From Macrocystis pyrifera (lineage: Eukaryota > Sar > Phaeophyceae > Laminariales > Laminariaceae), in contig JASSKH010000003.1 in assembly GCA_031763025.1 (NCBI GenBank), positions 15,372,992 to 15,436,991 of the forward strand: a DNA stretch of 64,000 nucleotides, in the 5' to 3' direction. The position numbers were made by a program, and so were the translations under genes. Positions 1 through 13,001 of this stretch are shown here, piece by piece; the stretch's first letter is position 1, and each line of letters opens with the position of its first letter. A model generated the notes under the pieces. It ran no database searches. It saw only the letters and a list, made by a program, of their open reading frames with translations, and was not told where the DNA came from.

Positions 1-944
1 GAGAAAGAAAGAAAAAAAAAACTCCCAACAAACCGTGTGTACGTATATACTGTACGTCCTCGTAGCGATTTAGCAAGGTCAAAAAAAAAAGGAAGGGAAA
101 CACAAATCAAACCCAAAACTTTGTGCGCGCCTCTTTTTTTCATGGACGGAACTTGGACCACAACATGCATGCGCTTACCTCTCTTCCTCCGAGTGAAACG
201 GAGGGGAGCGAGCCAGAGACGACGTCGACTACTACTGCTGTACAGATGCGATAACTTCCACAAAAAAATAGACACGATTCCGGTCCAAACTCCCCCTTGG
301 ACCGAACAACAAACTTGCGGCTACGTACTGCTACGTGTATAGCGGCTTTACAGCGTGTGCTCCCCCCGCCATGATATTTCGTAGCTGATGGCGCCGTACA
401 GCCCTTTTTCTTCACTTCGAAACGCCGCTGCCCGATGTGATACGACGCTTTGCGCGTAGGAACCATAACGAAATCACGCACAACAAGATTGCGGGAAGAA
501 ACAAACAAATAAAAAAACCGACCAGCTCTACTGGAGCACTGCAGCTTTCTCGGCTGATGACCTTACAAAGCACTGGAAACAAAAAAAAAACTTCGACACC
601 CTTGATTAACACCCACAACTACCCGTTGTGCTACACCTACCGCCTTAGCTATAGTTAATACGGAAGGGAACACAAGGCTTGAAAGGGTAACTACAACGCC
701 GGGAAAAGTCTTGGAGGCCAAGTGTGCGCGGGGCTTCACGGTGAGAGAGCGACCGAGCTAGAAAACGATCTTTAATGGACAAAAACCACCGGTCGACCAG
801 GCGTTTTCGACCAGTCAGCAATTTCCTTTCAAAACAAATGACCAATGTGTGGCAGATTATACTTGTAGTGCGGATATCGCGCCGTCGATCCCCCCCCCCC
901 CCCCCCCCTTCCCCCCCACGCCGTTCCCCTCCGCTATGGACACC
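1..944. other. 3' flank of the protease gene
   Basis: No gene recognised. A C-run (about 890-908) lies just past the stop codon. ORFs on both strands are short and have no recognisable motif. Confidence 0.5.
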
Positions 945-2303
945 TCACAGCTCCCCAGAAAGTTGGCGGAAGAACTTCCTCGTCAAGCTTACCGGCCGGT
1001 CCGCATCCAATTCCGCGGCCCGATTCCTCGCTACGGGGCTATACGCCGGCTCCTTCCCCGAGCCCTTGACCGGGCTGAACACGGGCGGCGAGAGCGTGAA
1101 CTCCGTCGCGAGCCCCGACCCCAGCATTTTCAGCCTGTCCGCAGTCAGGCGCCGACCCGCCGGCACCATGTCCTCGGTCGAGGCAACCCGCCGGATCCCT
1201 CTCAGGTGTAGCGCCTGTTCCCTCTCACGCGCCGCGGCGCCGCGTGCACCACCACCCGACGCGCCTCCTGTGCGACCGCCGCCGCCGCCGCTGCCACCCA
1301 CCGCGGCGTCACCATCCCTGTTAGCCGCAGCAGGGTCGTTGCCGATAGCCCTATTCGAGCGAGTGAGGGCACGCGACGAGAGAGCTGAAACCCGGTCGAG
1401 GCTAGCGGTACGCGCGAGGCTCCTCGTCGAGTCTTCGCGCGCGAGACCTCTCGACTCCTCGGCGGCAGGTGGGGGGGGACCGCGCTGGCGCGAACGGCCC
1501 CGACTGCGGCCCCTTTTCTCCGACGATTTCTCCTTGTCAGCAGATGCCCTTCCCCTCTCTCTGGAGGTCCCGCGAGCACCGCCGCCACTGTCACCGCTGC
1601 GGCCGGTTTCGAGGGGAGGAGAGCTCGTATTGCGATCCGTTTTAGTTCCTCTCGACCCCACCACCACCGCCTCTTGTCGTGAGCCCCTCCTAGGCTCTGT
1701 TTTTTCCCCCGGCAGTCGTGATGCTGCGTAGGTTACGCCGCCGCCGCCGCCGCCGCCGGCTCCTACATCAGCGATGCGTCGGCTCGAGCCGCGCACGGGG
1801 GCGGCAGGGCTAGGTCCGGCAGAGCCCGAGTTCTTTCTGTCCTTGCTGGTCCCGTGCCCGCTCCCATCCTTCACACGGGGAAGGATGCGCGGGAGATCAT
1901 CGCTGTTGCTCCCGGACCTTCCCCTGTCCTGAACGCGCGAGAGGACGCGCGGGAGGGAGTCGCCGCCGCTCCCGTGCCCGCTCGAATCTTGATCGCGCCC
2001 AAGACCGTGCCTGCTGCTCCCGTGCCCGCTGATGTCCTTAAGGCGCGGGAGAGCATCCCTGCCACGCGTCGGAGCCACAGACGGATCGTTGCTCCCAGGC
2101 GACGACGATCTCGTCTTGGCAGAGGACCCAGAACGCCCGGAGCCGGACACCCCGGAACCGCTGCCGGAAATTCCCGGAGAGTTGGAACGCGCCTTCGACG
2201 AGGACGCCGCCGCCGCCGCTGGTACAGCCGCCGATGCCGCCGCCGGAGCGGCGTAAGACCTCGAAGGAGGTTCAGCCGCAGGGGTGATACCCTTTTTTCG
2301 GGT
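945..2303 (-). CDS. Protease exon 12: Ser/Arg/Gly-rich tail and stop
   Basis: Acceptor GGTGTCTCAG (intron 2304-2377, 74 bp). About 450 codons of low-complexity sequence with short imperfect repeats (KARSNSPG / KTRSSSPG, LPRVLSRVQDRGRSGSNSDD / LPRILPRVKDGSGHG) and many Ser-Pro and Arg-Ser sites, which look like kinase targets. It ends KFFRQLSGEL and TGA (947-945). No known domain seen. The long open frame in GC-rich sequence and strong phase support make it credible coding sequence. Confidence 0.72.
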   Translation of the reverse strand, partial: TRKKGITPAAEPPSRSYAAPAAASAAVPAAAAASSSKARSNSPGISGSGSGVSGSGRSGSSAKTRSSSPGSNDPSVAPTRGRDALPRLKDISGHGSSRHGLGRDQDSSGHGSGGDSLPRVLSRVQDRGRSGSNSDDLPRILPRVKDGSGHGTSKDRKNSGSAGPSPAAPVRGSSRRIADVGAGGGGGGGVTYAASRLPGEKTEPRRGSRQEAVVVGSRGTKTDRNTSSPPLETGRSGDSGGGARGTSRERGRASADKEKSSEKRGRSRGRSRQRGPPPPAAEESRGLAREDSTRSLARTASLDRVSALSSRALTRSNRAIGNDPAAANRDGDAAVGGSGGGGGRTGGASGGGARGAAAREREQALHLRGIRRVASTEDMVPAGRRLTADRLKMLGSGLATEFTLSPPVFSPVKGSGKEPAYSPVARNRAAELDADRPVSLTRKFFRQLSGEL

Positions 2304-5300
2304 CTGAGACACCGCGGGGACCGCCGTCACAACCACAGTGCAACAGCAGTTGCAACCGCCGCCGTCGAGTTACGTACGGCAGAGGCGTGCCGGGCGTGGC
2401 GTGGAGACTCGGACCGGGTCTTCGAGGACGAGCGCGACGCCCTCGCGGCGCGAGCGTTGGGGCTCCCCCGTCCCTCCCTCGAAGGGGGCGACGCTTTCCG
2501 CACGTCTTTCGCGACCGCTACCACAGGCGACTCAGTCCTGCTCGCTCCCGCCTTAGCTCCTCCTCCTCCCACCTTAGTTTCCACCCCCGCCGTCGCCCCC
2601 GCTTCCAACGACGCCGCGGCTTCCTTCTTCCGGATAGCCCTCCCGCCGTGGTGCGTCTCCACATGGTTCACCAGCTTGACGACGTCGGGCAAGCGCAGGC
2701 CGCACTCGGGGCACGTCTCGTGCGGCGGGGTGGGCGGCGTCGTCGCCTCCGAGTCTATCCCGGCGGGAACCACGGCGCCCGCCCCCGTCAGCAGCGCGCC
2801 CCCGCGCGCTGTGCCCGCTCCGCATGCTGCGCCTGCTGTGGTCGGACGAAGGCCCCGGCCGCCTCCACGACTCCTGGAACCTGCCGGGCCCGACGTGCGA
2901 CGGGTCCCCCAGCGCGCGCACCGGGAAGGCGTACGGCTGGGGGCGGTTTGTTGGGGGCCTGACCTTGCGACCGTTCGCGACCCCCCGATTGGCGATAATC
3001 TGGCGGCGATACTTGCTCTGGAGCACGGTATGTCTGCGGTTTCTCTGGCAGCGACGGCACGCGCAGCTGGCCGCGCAGCACGCCGCGAGGCCGAGGGCCA
3101 AAGCCACGCCGAATTTCCATGTGAAGATGTTGGCCGCGGCTTGGTCCACGAGGTCGAGCCAGTCGCTAGGCTCGGGCGTTGTCGGCAACGCGTTCGTTTT
3201 GATGAATTCGCCGTTCGCTATCACCGCGAAGTACTGCATGTCGGTGTCGCTGAGCTCCTCGCAGGTCACCTATATTTGGGCAATTTTTTTTTGTTTTTGT
3301 AAAATTGGGGCAGATATGTGCGACGGTCGAGAAAAGGTGTCCACGCGGTTTGTTATTAGTCGGAGGGCAATTTGTTGCAGCGCAGAGAGCGAAAGCGGCG
3401 ACGAGGACTATATCTAGGTGCAACACGCTTCGAAAGCCAGGAAAGTGTGTGCGTTTTCTTCTGGCAAGCGGAATCCCACAACATGCGAGGAGGCCGCATG
3501 CACATGCATGCACGACTGCCTGCCTGCCTGCAGACAGAGACGAACAATAAAAGACCAGTTGCTTCTGTACAGCGACAGCCCACAGCCAAAGGCACAAACG
3601 CTCTATATATGCGCCCTGCGAATTGTCCGCCAAGTCTACCGCCCCGCCCTATAGCCCCCAAGAAACCCTCACCCGGATGGTGTAAGTCTCAAGATCGGTT
3701 GTGTCCGTGATGATGACTTTTTCAACATTGTTCACGGTGTCCGCTCCATCGCCTCCATTCGGGTAATACTCGGTGCCCGTGGACAGCGCTATGACCACGA
3801 GGTCCAGGTCGTGGATGAGAGCCGAGGTCGACCCAATGGCAGCGGCGGGTTCTGTCCACACCAGCGTTACGCGCAAGTCCTGGAGTTGTGAACGGGATAC
3901 ACGGGGAACGGCGGGAACAAAACCGTGCGCATCCGATTTTACATTCCAGCATGATTATATAAGGTTGTGACGAGAGCACTTTGAAAGCATATTCACTTAG
4001 CAGCGATATCGCAAAAACCAAAAGACTCCGTTTTGGGCAAACTCCCCACGCGGCCGCCAAGTGCAACGCCGCTATATAAATGCAAATATGGTACGAGAAC
4101 GATTCGAGTGAAAAAAACAGGGACAAAATTATACATATTAGGAACTGGGACCGTGTACAATACTGCAAAACTAGCAAGAGTACCTGCCACAGGTAACGAA
4201 AGGAAAATCGCCGATGACGGCGGAAACATCTTAACAGCACAACGACGATTCATGCCTTGGCCTTCGAGGCAAAAAAAACAATCGAAAAAAGCGAACTGCA
4301 CAGCGCACGTCGATTTAAAATTTCAAAAACGGCCCGCGGAATCCTCGCGCGCCTGCGGGATGCTCGCGCCGTGACACCCGACGAAAATCCGGCATCGGAT
4401 ATATGTCCGCGCCAAAGCAAATATATATATATATATACCCAGCGTACTAGGCATGCATTACCTTGTCAAGGTCGGCGCCCTCGTAGAGCGACACATTGTA
4501 CTCAAGCGTATCTCCCTCCCTTATTTCCACCCAGTCCTCGAAAAAGATTCCCACCGTGGAGTTGATGTTCAGCGCGTTAACCATTGTCACCCGACCGTGT
4601 CCCTGAGTTAAAAAAAAACGTTAGCGCGACGGTCAACGCGTGGGAGTGGGAGGAAAGGGGCTGGGCAGTCAAGCATCATCCTTTTTTCGAGTCGCGACTT
4701 TTTTTTTTTCGTGCTGTGTCGAGAGCTCTCGCTCGCTCGACGCGGGCATATTCTGCCCCCGAGTCAACAAGAAAAAAAACGGAAGACAGACGGTCGGAAA
4801 TATGCACGTCCACAGCAGTAGTGGCAGTAGCAGTAGCTCTCAACCGTCCCGTTGGGAACATCGATGGCGCGAAAAAAAAAAAAAAAAGCGGAGCTCTCGC
4901 CAGTCGTTCAATTCACACCGTCAGCCAGACGCAATCTACGCACTCAATAGGCGGGGAATTAATAGTAGCATTTTTCGGCCAAAGCACTTCTTGACTGATC
5001 GGTGATGGGACTTTTTGACTACCCCACACCGATTATTAGTCTGAACGGATTTATAAGCAACATTTGGACACTAATTTAATAATTAAAACGGCCTTAAATT
5101 TACAGACGGGGAAGGTGTACACCACTCTGGGCGTGAATATAAGAACCGCTTGGTGTTCATATTAATGACTTTTAATAGCCGCTCCTTACATGACCGCCAA
5201 GAGCAGTAGTTTTTACAACATTTTTTCGTCATGCGGGAAGACCTTTTTCTTCCTTCTTTCTAGTTCATCCCATTTTCATCCTCGTCCGTCTTATCTCTCT

Positions 5301-8119
5301 CCCTCCTATCAGGTAGTCGTGACTCAGATCCGGGGTCGCATAGCAGGCTCTCCTCCCCCCTCCCCAGTGGTATGTCGGTATGTTTTAACAACATTTTTCC
5401 GTATGGACGTGGGGCATGGAAATGCTCATAGGGTCAAGCGTAATTTAACCATCATACAATATACCCGATTTTTGGGTGAGGAGCCTTGAAAAAAAACACA
5501 CACACACACATGCGTTCGTTCCCTGCTTGAACCCCTGCCGACAAAATATTTGTTTGTTTGTTCCTTTCGTTTTCTCGAGTTCATAGATTGTGTACGTCGT
5601 GCCTGTTGTATCCAGTACCGTCACAGAATTGCGTTGTCTACTCTAGATGCTGCATAACAATGCAGTATCTCTGTGGCGTAGCTTTGTGACCACAGCGCTC
5701 GTATCTCTCTAGGTTTGAAGAATCGGCACGGACACTCGTTGTGCTGGATGTCGATGGGTAGAAACAACGGTCTGCCGTGAAGAACAAACACACGTGTGAA
5801 TGTCCCCCTCTGGTCGCTGAGCTCGACTTCCGACAACAACAAAAGATACCATCAAACCAAACAAAAAACAAAAACAGGGGGCAAACAAATCCAACCAACG
5901 AGCCGTTGGTCGTCGTACACCTGCTGGTATTGGTACCAGGTACTTTACCAAGTGACAGCCGTTTGGCCGTCCAGCCCCCCCCCCTTCCTCTCCCCCCTTT
6001 CCCCCGTCGTACCTGGTGGTCGTCGGGAGGATTGGTAAGCGTCACGTCGAGGGAGCTTGCTTCGGGGTTAACCCCAGCGAACGACATCGCCGTCGCAGAG
6101 TTGATCAGCACGGCCTTGAGCAACGCCGCCGACGGCTCGAAGCTTGCCGTGAGGTTCTGGCTGCCCGTGTTGAACCACCCTTCGCGAAAGTACTGCCGAG
6201 CCATGGCGCCGTTCCCGGCCACGATAGGTGTCGACATGCTCGTCCCCTGAGTCAACAAAAGAGCGGGGTCCCAATTTTCCACGAAGTGTGATACGAGGTA
6301 GGCGAGGGGGTGGCATCGTTGGAAAAGAGGGGAAGGGGGTCAGCTGTTTACGCCTGAGATAATGTTCCCCTCTTCAGTGTAAATTGGAGCCTATCCTACG
6401 ACCACGGACTCGATTTCGGCGACGTTTATCCTTTTCTTAAAATCGCTTGATTATAAGAACCCGCCTCGCGCTCAGCGGGTCTACCACTATTTTTTGTCGC
6501 TTCTACGATCTTTGCTTTCTTCGCGTTCTTTGGTTTCTTCGTGTGCTTGCTTCTCGTGCCACACTTTTTTTTCCCCGAAAAACAGAAGAAAAAAAAAATC
6601 GGAAAAAGTAAAAGTCGATTGTGTTTCTTCAGCGGTTTGGCAGGCTCTCTTTCGCTTTTTTTTGTCACCGGCTCGTTGAAATTTCTTTTGCACTTTTCGT
6701 TATGTTTTCCTTTTTTCTTCCTTTGTTTCGTGTGCATGCGTGTACTCGGAGCACGGCACCGCGAGGGAGCCCGGCGCCGTCGCGGGTGTCGCCGGATGCT
6801 GGCGGGTAGAGGGGGGGTTGCAAGGAGTGCGGTCGCCGTTTTCGTGCCTATGCGTCGTGTGTGCCTCGAGACACGAGGGAAGCATGAATAGGCTCTGTCT
6901 GGCCTCCATCTGAAAATTAGACTGAGTTTGTACGAGTCCATAAGGGTCGTTCGGGATCGCAAGATAAGATTCAAGCGTTGCTTATTTTTCCGAACCAAGC
7001 TGAACTACACAGAGACGTACGCAGTCTGAGCACCAACATTATCGAGCCGGCGAACGAGGGTCACGGTGAGCATCGGGCTTCACGTGGGGCGGGCGACGGG
7101 GCTCACTGTGACAGAGAGGGAGGAAAGCTTTACCCGGACCGAATCGGTGGCTAGGTGGTCGCAAGAGGGGCGGGCGGCGTACGAGGCTGAGAGAGAAGCT
7201 CTGCTGTTCATTTTTTTCTTTTTGGACTGGTGCAAGGTGTTCCAATCAGGCAGAAAATTATTGTACGAGAGGGGACGGGGATTTTTGTTTTTTTTCTCGC
7301 AATTTTCGGGTTCATTTTCGTTGTTTTGGCGGTGCTGCTGCTGTGCCGTGTGCTGTTTCTCTTTCGTACATACCAGAGGTACATACAGCACATCAAAAGA
7401 GGAAAATAAGTACCCTACCGGGGGTATGTACGTACGTACGGCATGTGACTCTTGGCATTATCAAGTCGCCAATTTGCAACTACAACAATCAGAATATATA
7501 TCATATATATATTCAATCATCGACCTTCTGTCGGCTTCGCGTAGTTTGATGTACTTTTCCTTCCTGAGCGAGCGTAGCGGGCGGCGTAGGCCGCCCGCGG
7601 AGCGAAGCGCCTTGTATTAGCTTACCGTTTGCGAGCCGAACCCGCACGAAGTCCCCGTCGGGTCAGCGTACGCCGACCAAGTAGGGTCGCCCGGAGCCAC
7701 GACGTCCGGCTTGATGCGCCCGTCGATCGTAGGCCCCTTGGACGAAAAGTACGAGACGGTGTCCTCGTCCTTGCCGGCCTTGCCCGCAGACTCCGACGAC
7801 CCCACGGCCACTACGTTCTTCGCCTGCGCCGGAGAGAGCACCGTGCCAAGGTCGTCGTCGAGCACGTCGCAGTTGTCGATGAAGTCGTCCGTCGCCGAGG
7901 TGTCGCCGCAGTTGCCCGCAGCGAACACCACCAAAAAGTCCTGCGGCGAAAAACATAAAATACGTGCAGATACCGTATGGCCAGCTCTGTGTCACTACGA
8001 CAGATTGAGTAGTTGAAAACTCCATTTTTAGTTTTGCGAAAGCTGCGTGCTACGTCAGCAGTTGTACTTCTGTGGGTTATAGTTCTGACGAAAAAAAAAT
8101 ATATAAAAAAAAGTGCAAC

Positions 8120-8154
<35 letters not shown>

Positions 8155-8252
8155 CAGTAGTAGTAGCAGTAGTAGTAGTAAAGTAGTAGTAGTAGTAGTA
8201 GTAGCAGTAGTAGTAGTAGCAGTAGTATTAATAGTAGTAGCAGTAGTATTAA

Positions 8253-8285
<33 letters not shown>

Positions 8286-11200
8286 ATGCTTCAAGTCCAC
8301 ATCCACGCAGCGTTTTCTTTTCTTACAATGCGTGCCAATGAGGTGAGGCTACATGACGAATAAGGTTGTACGGGTTGGGTGACTGATGCTCACAGTGACC
8401 GTTGACAGCAAGGAGCAGGGGGGTGGAAAGGTGAACTTACAGTAGGTGCATGTATGTGCTCGCCATGCGACCATCTGCCAACAGGCGGCACCATACCAAG
8501 CGCGGAGAGGGTACGCACAACACTGCTTCTTGCTTCTCGCTTCTCCGCCGCGGTGCAGGATGTACACGGACAACGCCGTAGACAGACACAAAAGAGCCAG
8601 ACAATATAGGATAGGTATCACAAGAAGATGTCTACCAAGTACATCATATTTGATGCACCGTTCAAGCACTCGCATGCAAGCATCGTTCTTGCAATTCTAA
8701 CCTGGTGCGTATACACGAACTCGTCGACCTCCTTGCTGATGCTGGTGTACTCCACGCTCACCGTATCCCACGAGTTGCTGCGCAAAAGACGAAGCGAAAC
8801 ACACACACATGGAACCAGCCGTACAGCGCGGTGACAGCAGCCAGTGGACGGAGGGTACAGAGCGTAAGTAACGTCAAGGAGTCGGAGCTTGTTCTACACC
8901 ACGACAACGCCAGCCGGACAAAAAAAATAGCCTCCGAGAAGAAACCAGTCGGGGATGCCGAAAGCCAGCTTCTACCGGTTTCGAATGGCGGCGCGATTGG
9001 TACTATCAATAATCTACGAGCATCTTGTCGTCTGCATGCACCGCAAACAGGGGGCAGGTACCCCGATACCCCAATACTGGGAAGGTATCCGTGGCACTCC
9101 GACACGGGGTAGGTATCTGGGTACCCCAATACTACGACAGGTACCCGGGTACCCCAATACTGGCGTAGGTACCCGGGTACCCCATTACTATCTATGACAG
9201 GTACCCGGGTATATACCCCCAGAGTACCCGGGTACCCCAATACTATCTATGACAGGTACCCGGGTATATACCCCTATAGTGTGTTTATCCTACTATTAAT
9301 GAGCACACCCGCGTCGCATTGCTTCGGCCATGACCCAACCAACCAATGGTGAGGTATGTCGCTCGTCGCTCGAATCAACCGCAGCAGCCATCACCGGCGT
9401 TGCGGCAACAGCAGTGAGCGCGGAAGCCATAGCTCACGTCTGAATCAGCGGACACAGCACGGCTTGCAAGACCCCACGTAGCAAGCCCCTACATATGAGC
9501 GTCGCCCATTGGCCGGTTGGTCAGTCAGCCGGTCCGGTCGGTCGATATCCGCGGTCACATCGGTTCTAGAAATCGACAGTGACATGACCCCGGCAAAAAC
9601 TTCGGCAAAAAAAAAACGCAAAATCACCTGTGCACACGTGCTCCGGCCTCGTACGCAGGCAGCAGCATGATCTCATCAACCTGAAGAAAGAGAGCCGGGG
9701 GAGGGCGGCGGAATAAAGCGGCGGTCGACTCACTTGCAAAACACTTGGCAACACAAAAGAAGAGAAAAAAAGAGTAAAGGCAACATCAAGAGAGAACAAC
9801 ACACGTTCCACCATTTTGTGCAACCCTAGTACAAAACCAACAAACAAATATACCTGGTAGTGACAACAGGAAAACGACTCCGTCGTAGAAAACGTTCACC
9901 ACCAAACGAAACCAAGGACGGCCGCGCCGCTTGACCGGCAAAACAAAATACCCTGTCCCGAAATATAATGACCGGTCCATAAATTTCGGGAAAGAGCGGT
10001 ACGCACGGAAGGCAGTGTTTCTCCGGTGCACGATATATACAAGCAACGTGCCGAAAACGCAGGTCAACATCCAAAAACTCTTGCGCTTTTGCGTGTTTTT
10101 CCTGCAGCAAGGGACGAGGAAACACACACGCGGGCAGTAGTCGTATTAATATTAATAGCAGTGTTCGCAACTTGGGTCAGCTCCAACAAAACAACATGGT
10201 TGACGGCCCAGACTATTTGTTCATCAAACATCTTCACTCCGATAATTCCGAGAAAAATCCCAGGTCGGTCGGGGCTAACTGGCTGGGGCTATATATGCAG
10301 GGTTCACAGCTCGAAATCGAGAATATACTTCAACCATTTTATCAAACCTGGACCAAGCTCTATACACTTCGTACAGCAGGCTCCTCGCTCTGGACCGGCG
10401 GAATTATCCCGCCGCGGCCCATTTACCGCTGAACCCTTTTACGCAGAAGTGCAGTCCCGTTTTGGGGACAAACTGCTACGTAAGAATTTGACTGGTTTGT
10501 GCCCAACACGGACCGAATTTTGCCCTAAGAGAGTGAATTAACCCCTTTCAAGGCTGCACTCCCATCGTGGGGACAAAGCAGTTGGAATTAGAGTCCAATT
10601 GAGGCACATGGACAGCAACAGTGCAGTACTACATGAAAATAATCTACCAACAACAGCTTTCTGAGCGAAAACGATGGCCGGGGCGGGGCGGGGGGGCGGT
10701 AAAGGCTGGCTGCTGCGGCAAAACTCGGGAGATCAGGACCACGCACGCACGCACGCACGCACGCACCGACACCGAAAAAAATCCTCCGCGAAAAAACCCT
10801 GGTACATAATACAGCATAAACGCCGACGTCTCCCCCCCCTCATCAACTTCTTTTCGGACTGACCGCACCAATGTTTCGGGGGAAAACTCCTTGAGGTTAG
10901 TGTGGGATACTTTTAGAGGCAGTAAATGGGTTCACATGTCGGACAAAAAAACACGCATCTACTGCCGTACACTGCTGTACACAAGGAGGGGTCCCCCCAT
11001 CTGGCGGTCTGAGTAAGCCGGCGGTATCCCTCAACAAGGCGGTCGCAAGCGCTTGGCGCGACTGGAGAATAGCACTCAAAACCCGGGATGAAGCGGCGGC
11101 TTCCCCCAATAAGGCGGCCATATTGCTCTGGCACACCCACCAGCACCGTTCTGAGGTTGTCGCGCTGTACGGTACAGATCCAACCCAGGAAACATGTCCT

Positions 11201-12970
11201 GCACATCATGCGGATGACATGGCCTGCAATCGGCAACATGGAGCTACCAGTAGATCATTCTTTTAATATATCGAGAAAAACATCTATATACCCTGAAGCA
11301 GCTAGGTCACGCGATGGGAATCGATTACCACTCTGTGCGGAAATATAAGGAACTTTTATACACTAATATGAAGACGAAAAGTTTCTTACATTTATGACCA
11401 AAGTGATTGGCACCTATCTGTCCCGTGTGTGAAAGGGTTGGCAAACTCCTCCCCCCAAAAAAAACTGCACCCACATTTTTGGGGACGAACCACTTGGAAA
11501 TCGAGCATGATTATTTTTGCTGCGGTATTTTTCACCATATAATAAATACGACAAACAACAAACAAAAACTGACAGCTGTGAGATCGAGGATTTTGTCGAA
11601 ACTCATATTTGCTACAACAGTAGTGTCATGTGTGGGATTTTTCGAGCGCGCGAACTACGTATTCGTACGACGGGTTTTGAGGGGAACAAAATCTGACAGC
11701 TGTAGAATATTATATCATCAAGAGAAAAAAAAAAAAAAAAAAAAGAAGACCGACCGGCCCAGAAGACCGACCTCGTCGGGCGTGGTGAGGGCGTTGTTGT
11801 TGTCGGAGTCGCCGAAGTCGAACACGGCCAGCTGGCCCTGAAACGCCATGCCGTCGGCAATGTCATCTCCAGCGTCCTCGCCGCTCTGCGCGCCCGCTAT
11901 CGATCCGGCGACGTGCGTGCCGTGGCCTCCTTCCTCTGTTTTTTATTGCGACGATAAGCGTGGCGTGGGCAATGTTCAGCGCATGTTTTCTTTGAATTTT
12001 GTTCATCCCATTTACCATCTTCACCGTTCTTTTCTCTCTCCTTTCTATTAACTAATGTCCGTATATAGCTCAGATCCGGGGTCACACAGCAGGCTCTCGT
12101 CCCCCCTCCCCACTACGCTCCAGCCTCGTGACAGGAAATCGCGCAGCAAAATGCTTGTAACTGCCGTCAACTTTGTGTGCGTTGGATGCCGGTCTGCCGG
12201 TAAGTCAGTCGGTCGGTCGGTTGTTTCAGCCATCGTCATGTCGAAAAGCAGTCCCTATTTTTTTGCGTAGTGTAACGTACAAACTCGCATGCCTGGACAC
12301 AGGAGAGGTTGTTTTTTGTCATGCTGCATGGGAGATAGTACCAGATGCCCCCACTACTGACCCAGGGATACTCCTATACGCAGGTCAAGCGTGTGTCAGA
12401 GTTTGGCATGTAACATGCAAACTCGAATACCTGGACACAGCATATGTTTTTCTCACGATGCATACACGCTAAAAAAAACAGGTACCCCGACATGCAGAGG
12501 GGTACTTTATGCGCTGACCGAGCGTGTGTCAGTGTATCGCGAGGCCAAACGAAAAAAAAAAAAACGCATAACAATTTCAGCGCAGATGTGGGCCCTCAAA
12601 CCTGCAGCATGCACGAGTACCCAGCCGCAGGCTACGCTCTGCTACGTTTAGCTACATACGCTCGGAGGAATAAGGTACCAGGCAACCCAACGAAGCTTGC
12701 AAAAAAAAACAACGCCGCAAAAAAAAACAATCAAGCGCCTCACCGTCAAAGTCGTCGACAAACTGAATGTATTGCACCACCTTCCTCTTCGTCAAGTCTG
12801 TCGTCGGAGAATCCCAATCGCTCGCCTCTATCGGGTCCCCGTCGTCCTCGCTAAAGTGGCAATGGTTCATGTCCACCCCCGTGTCGGCCACCCCGATAAT
12901 TTCGCCCTGGCCTTGAAGGTTCTGTAGAAACGCCCAGCACCACGCCAACATCCAGGGGGAAATCGCAGCG

Positions 12971-13001
<31 letters not shown>

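Noticed and set aside
775-3302. Long plus-strand reading frames (318 and 482 codons)
   Set aside because: They are antisense shadows of GC-rich minus-strand coding sequence; they show no domains, and the minus frames join in phase to the protease exons.
8055-8341. Poly-Leu / poly-Ser / poly-Val reading frames
   Set aside because: Translation of an AGT microsatellite within a protease intron.
9056-9290. CRISPR-like regularly spaced repeats
   Set aside because: Units are contiguous and diverged with no unique spacers, in an intron of a eukaryotic gene; this is a minisatellite. The same applies to 35686-35810.
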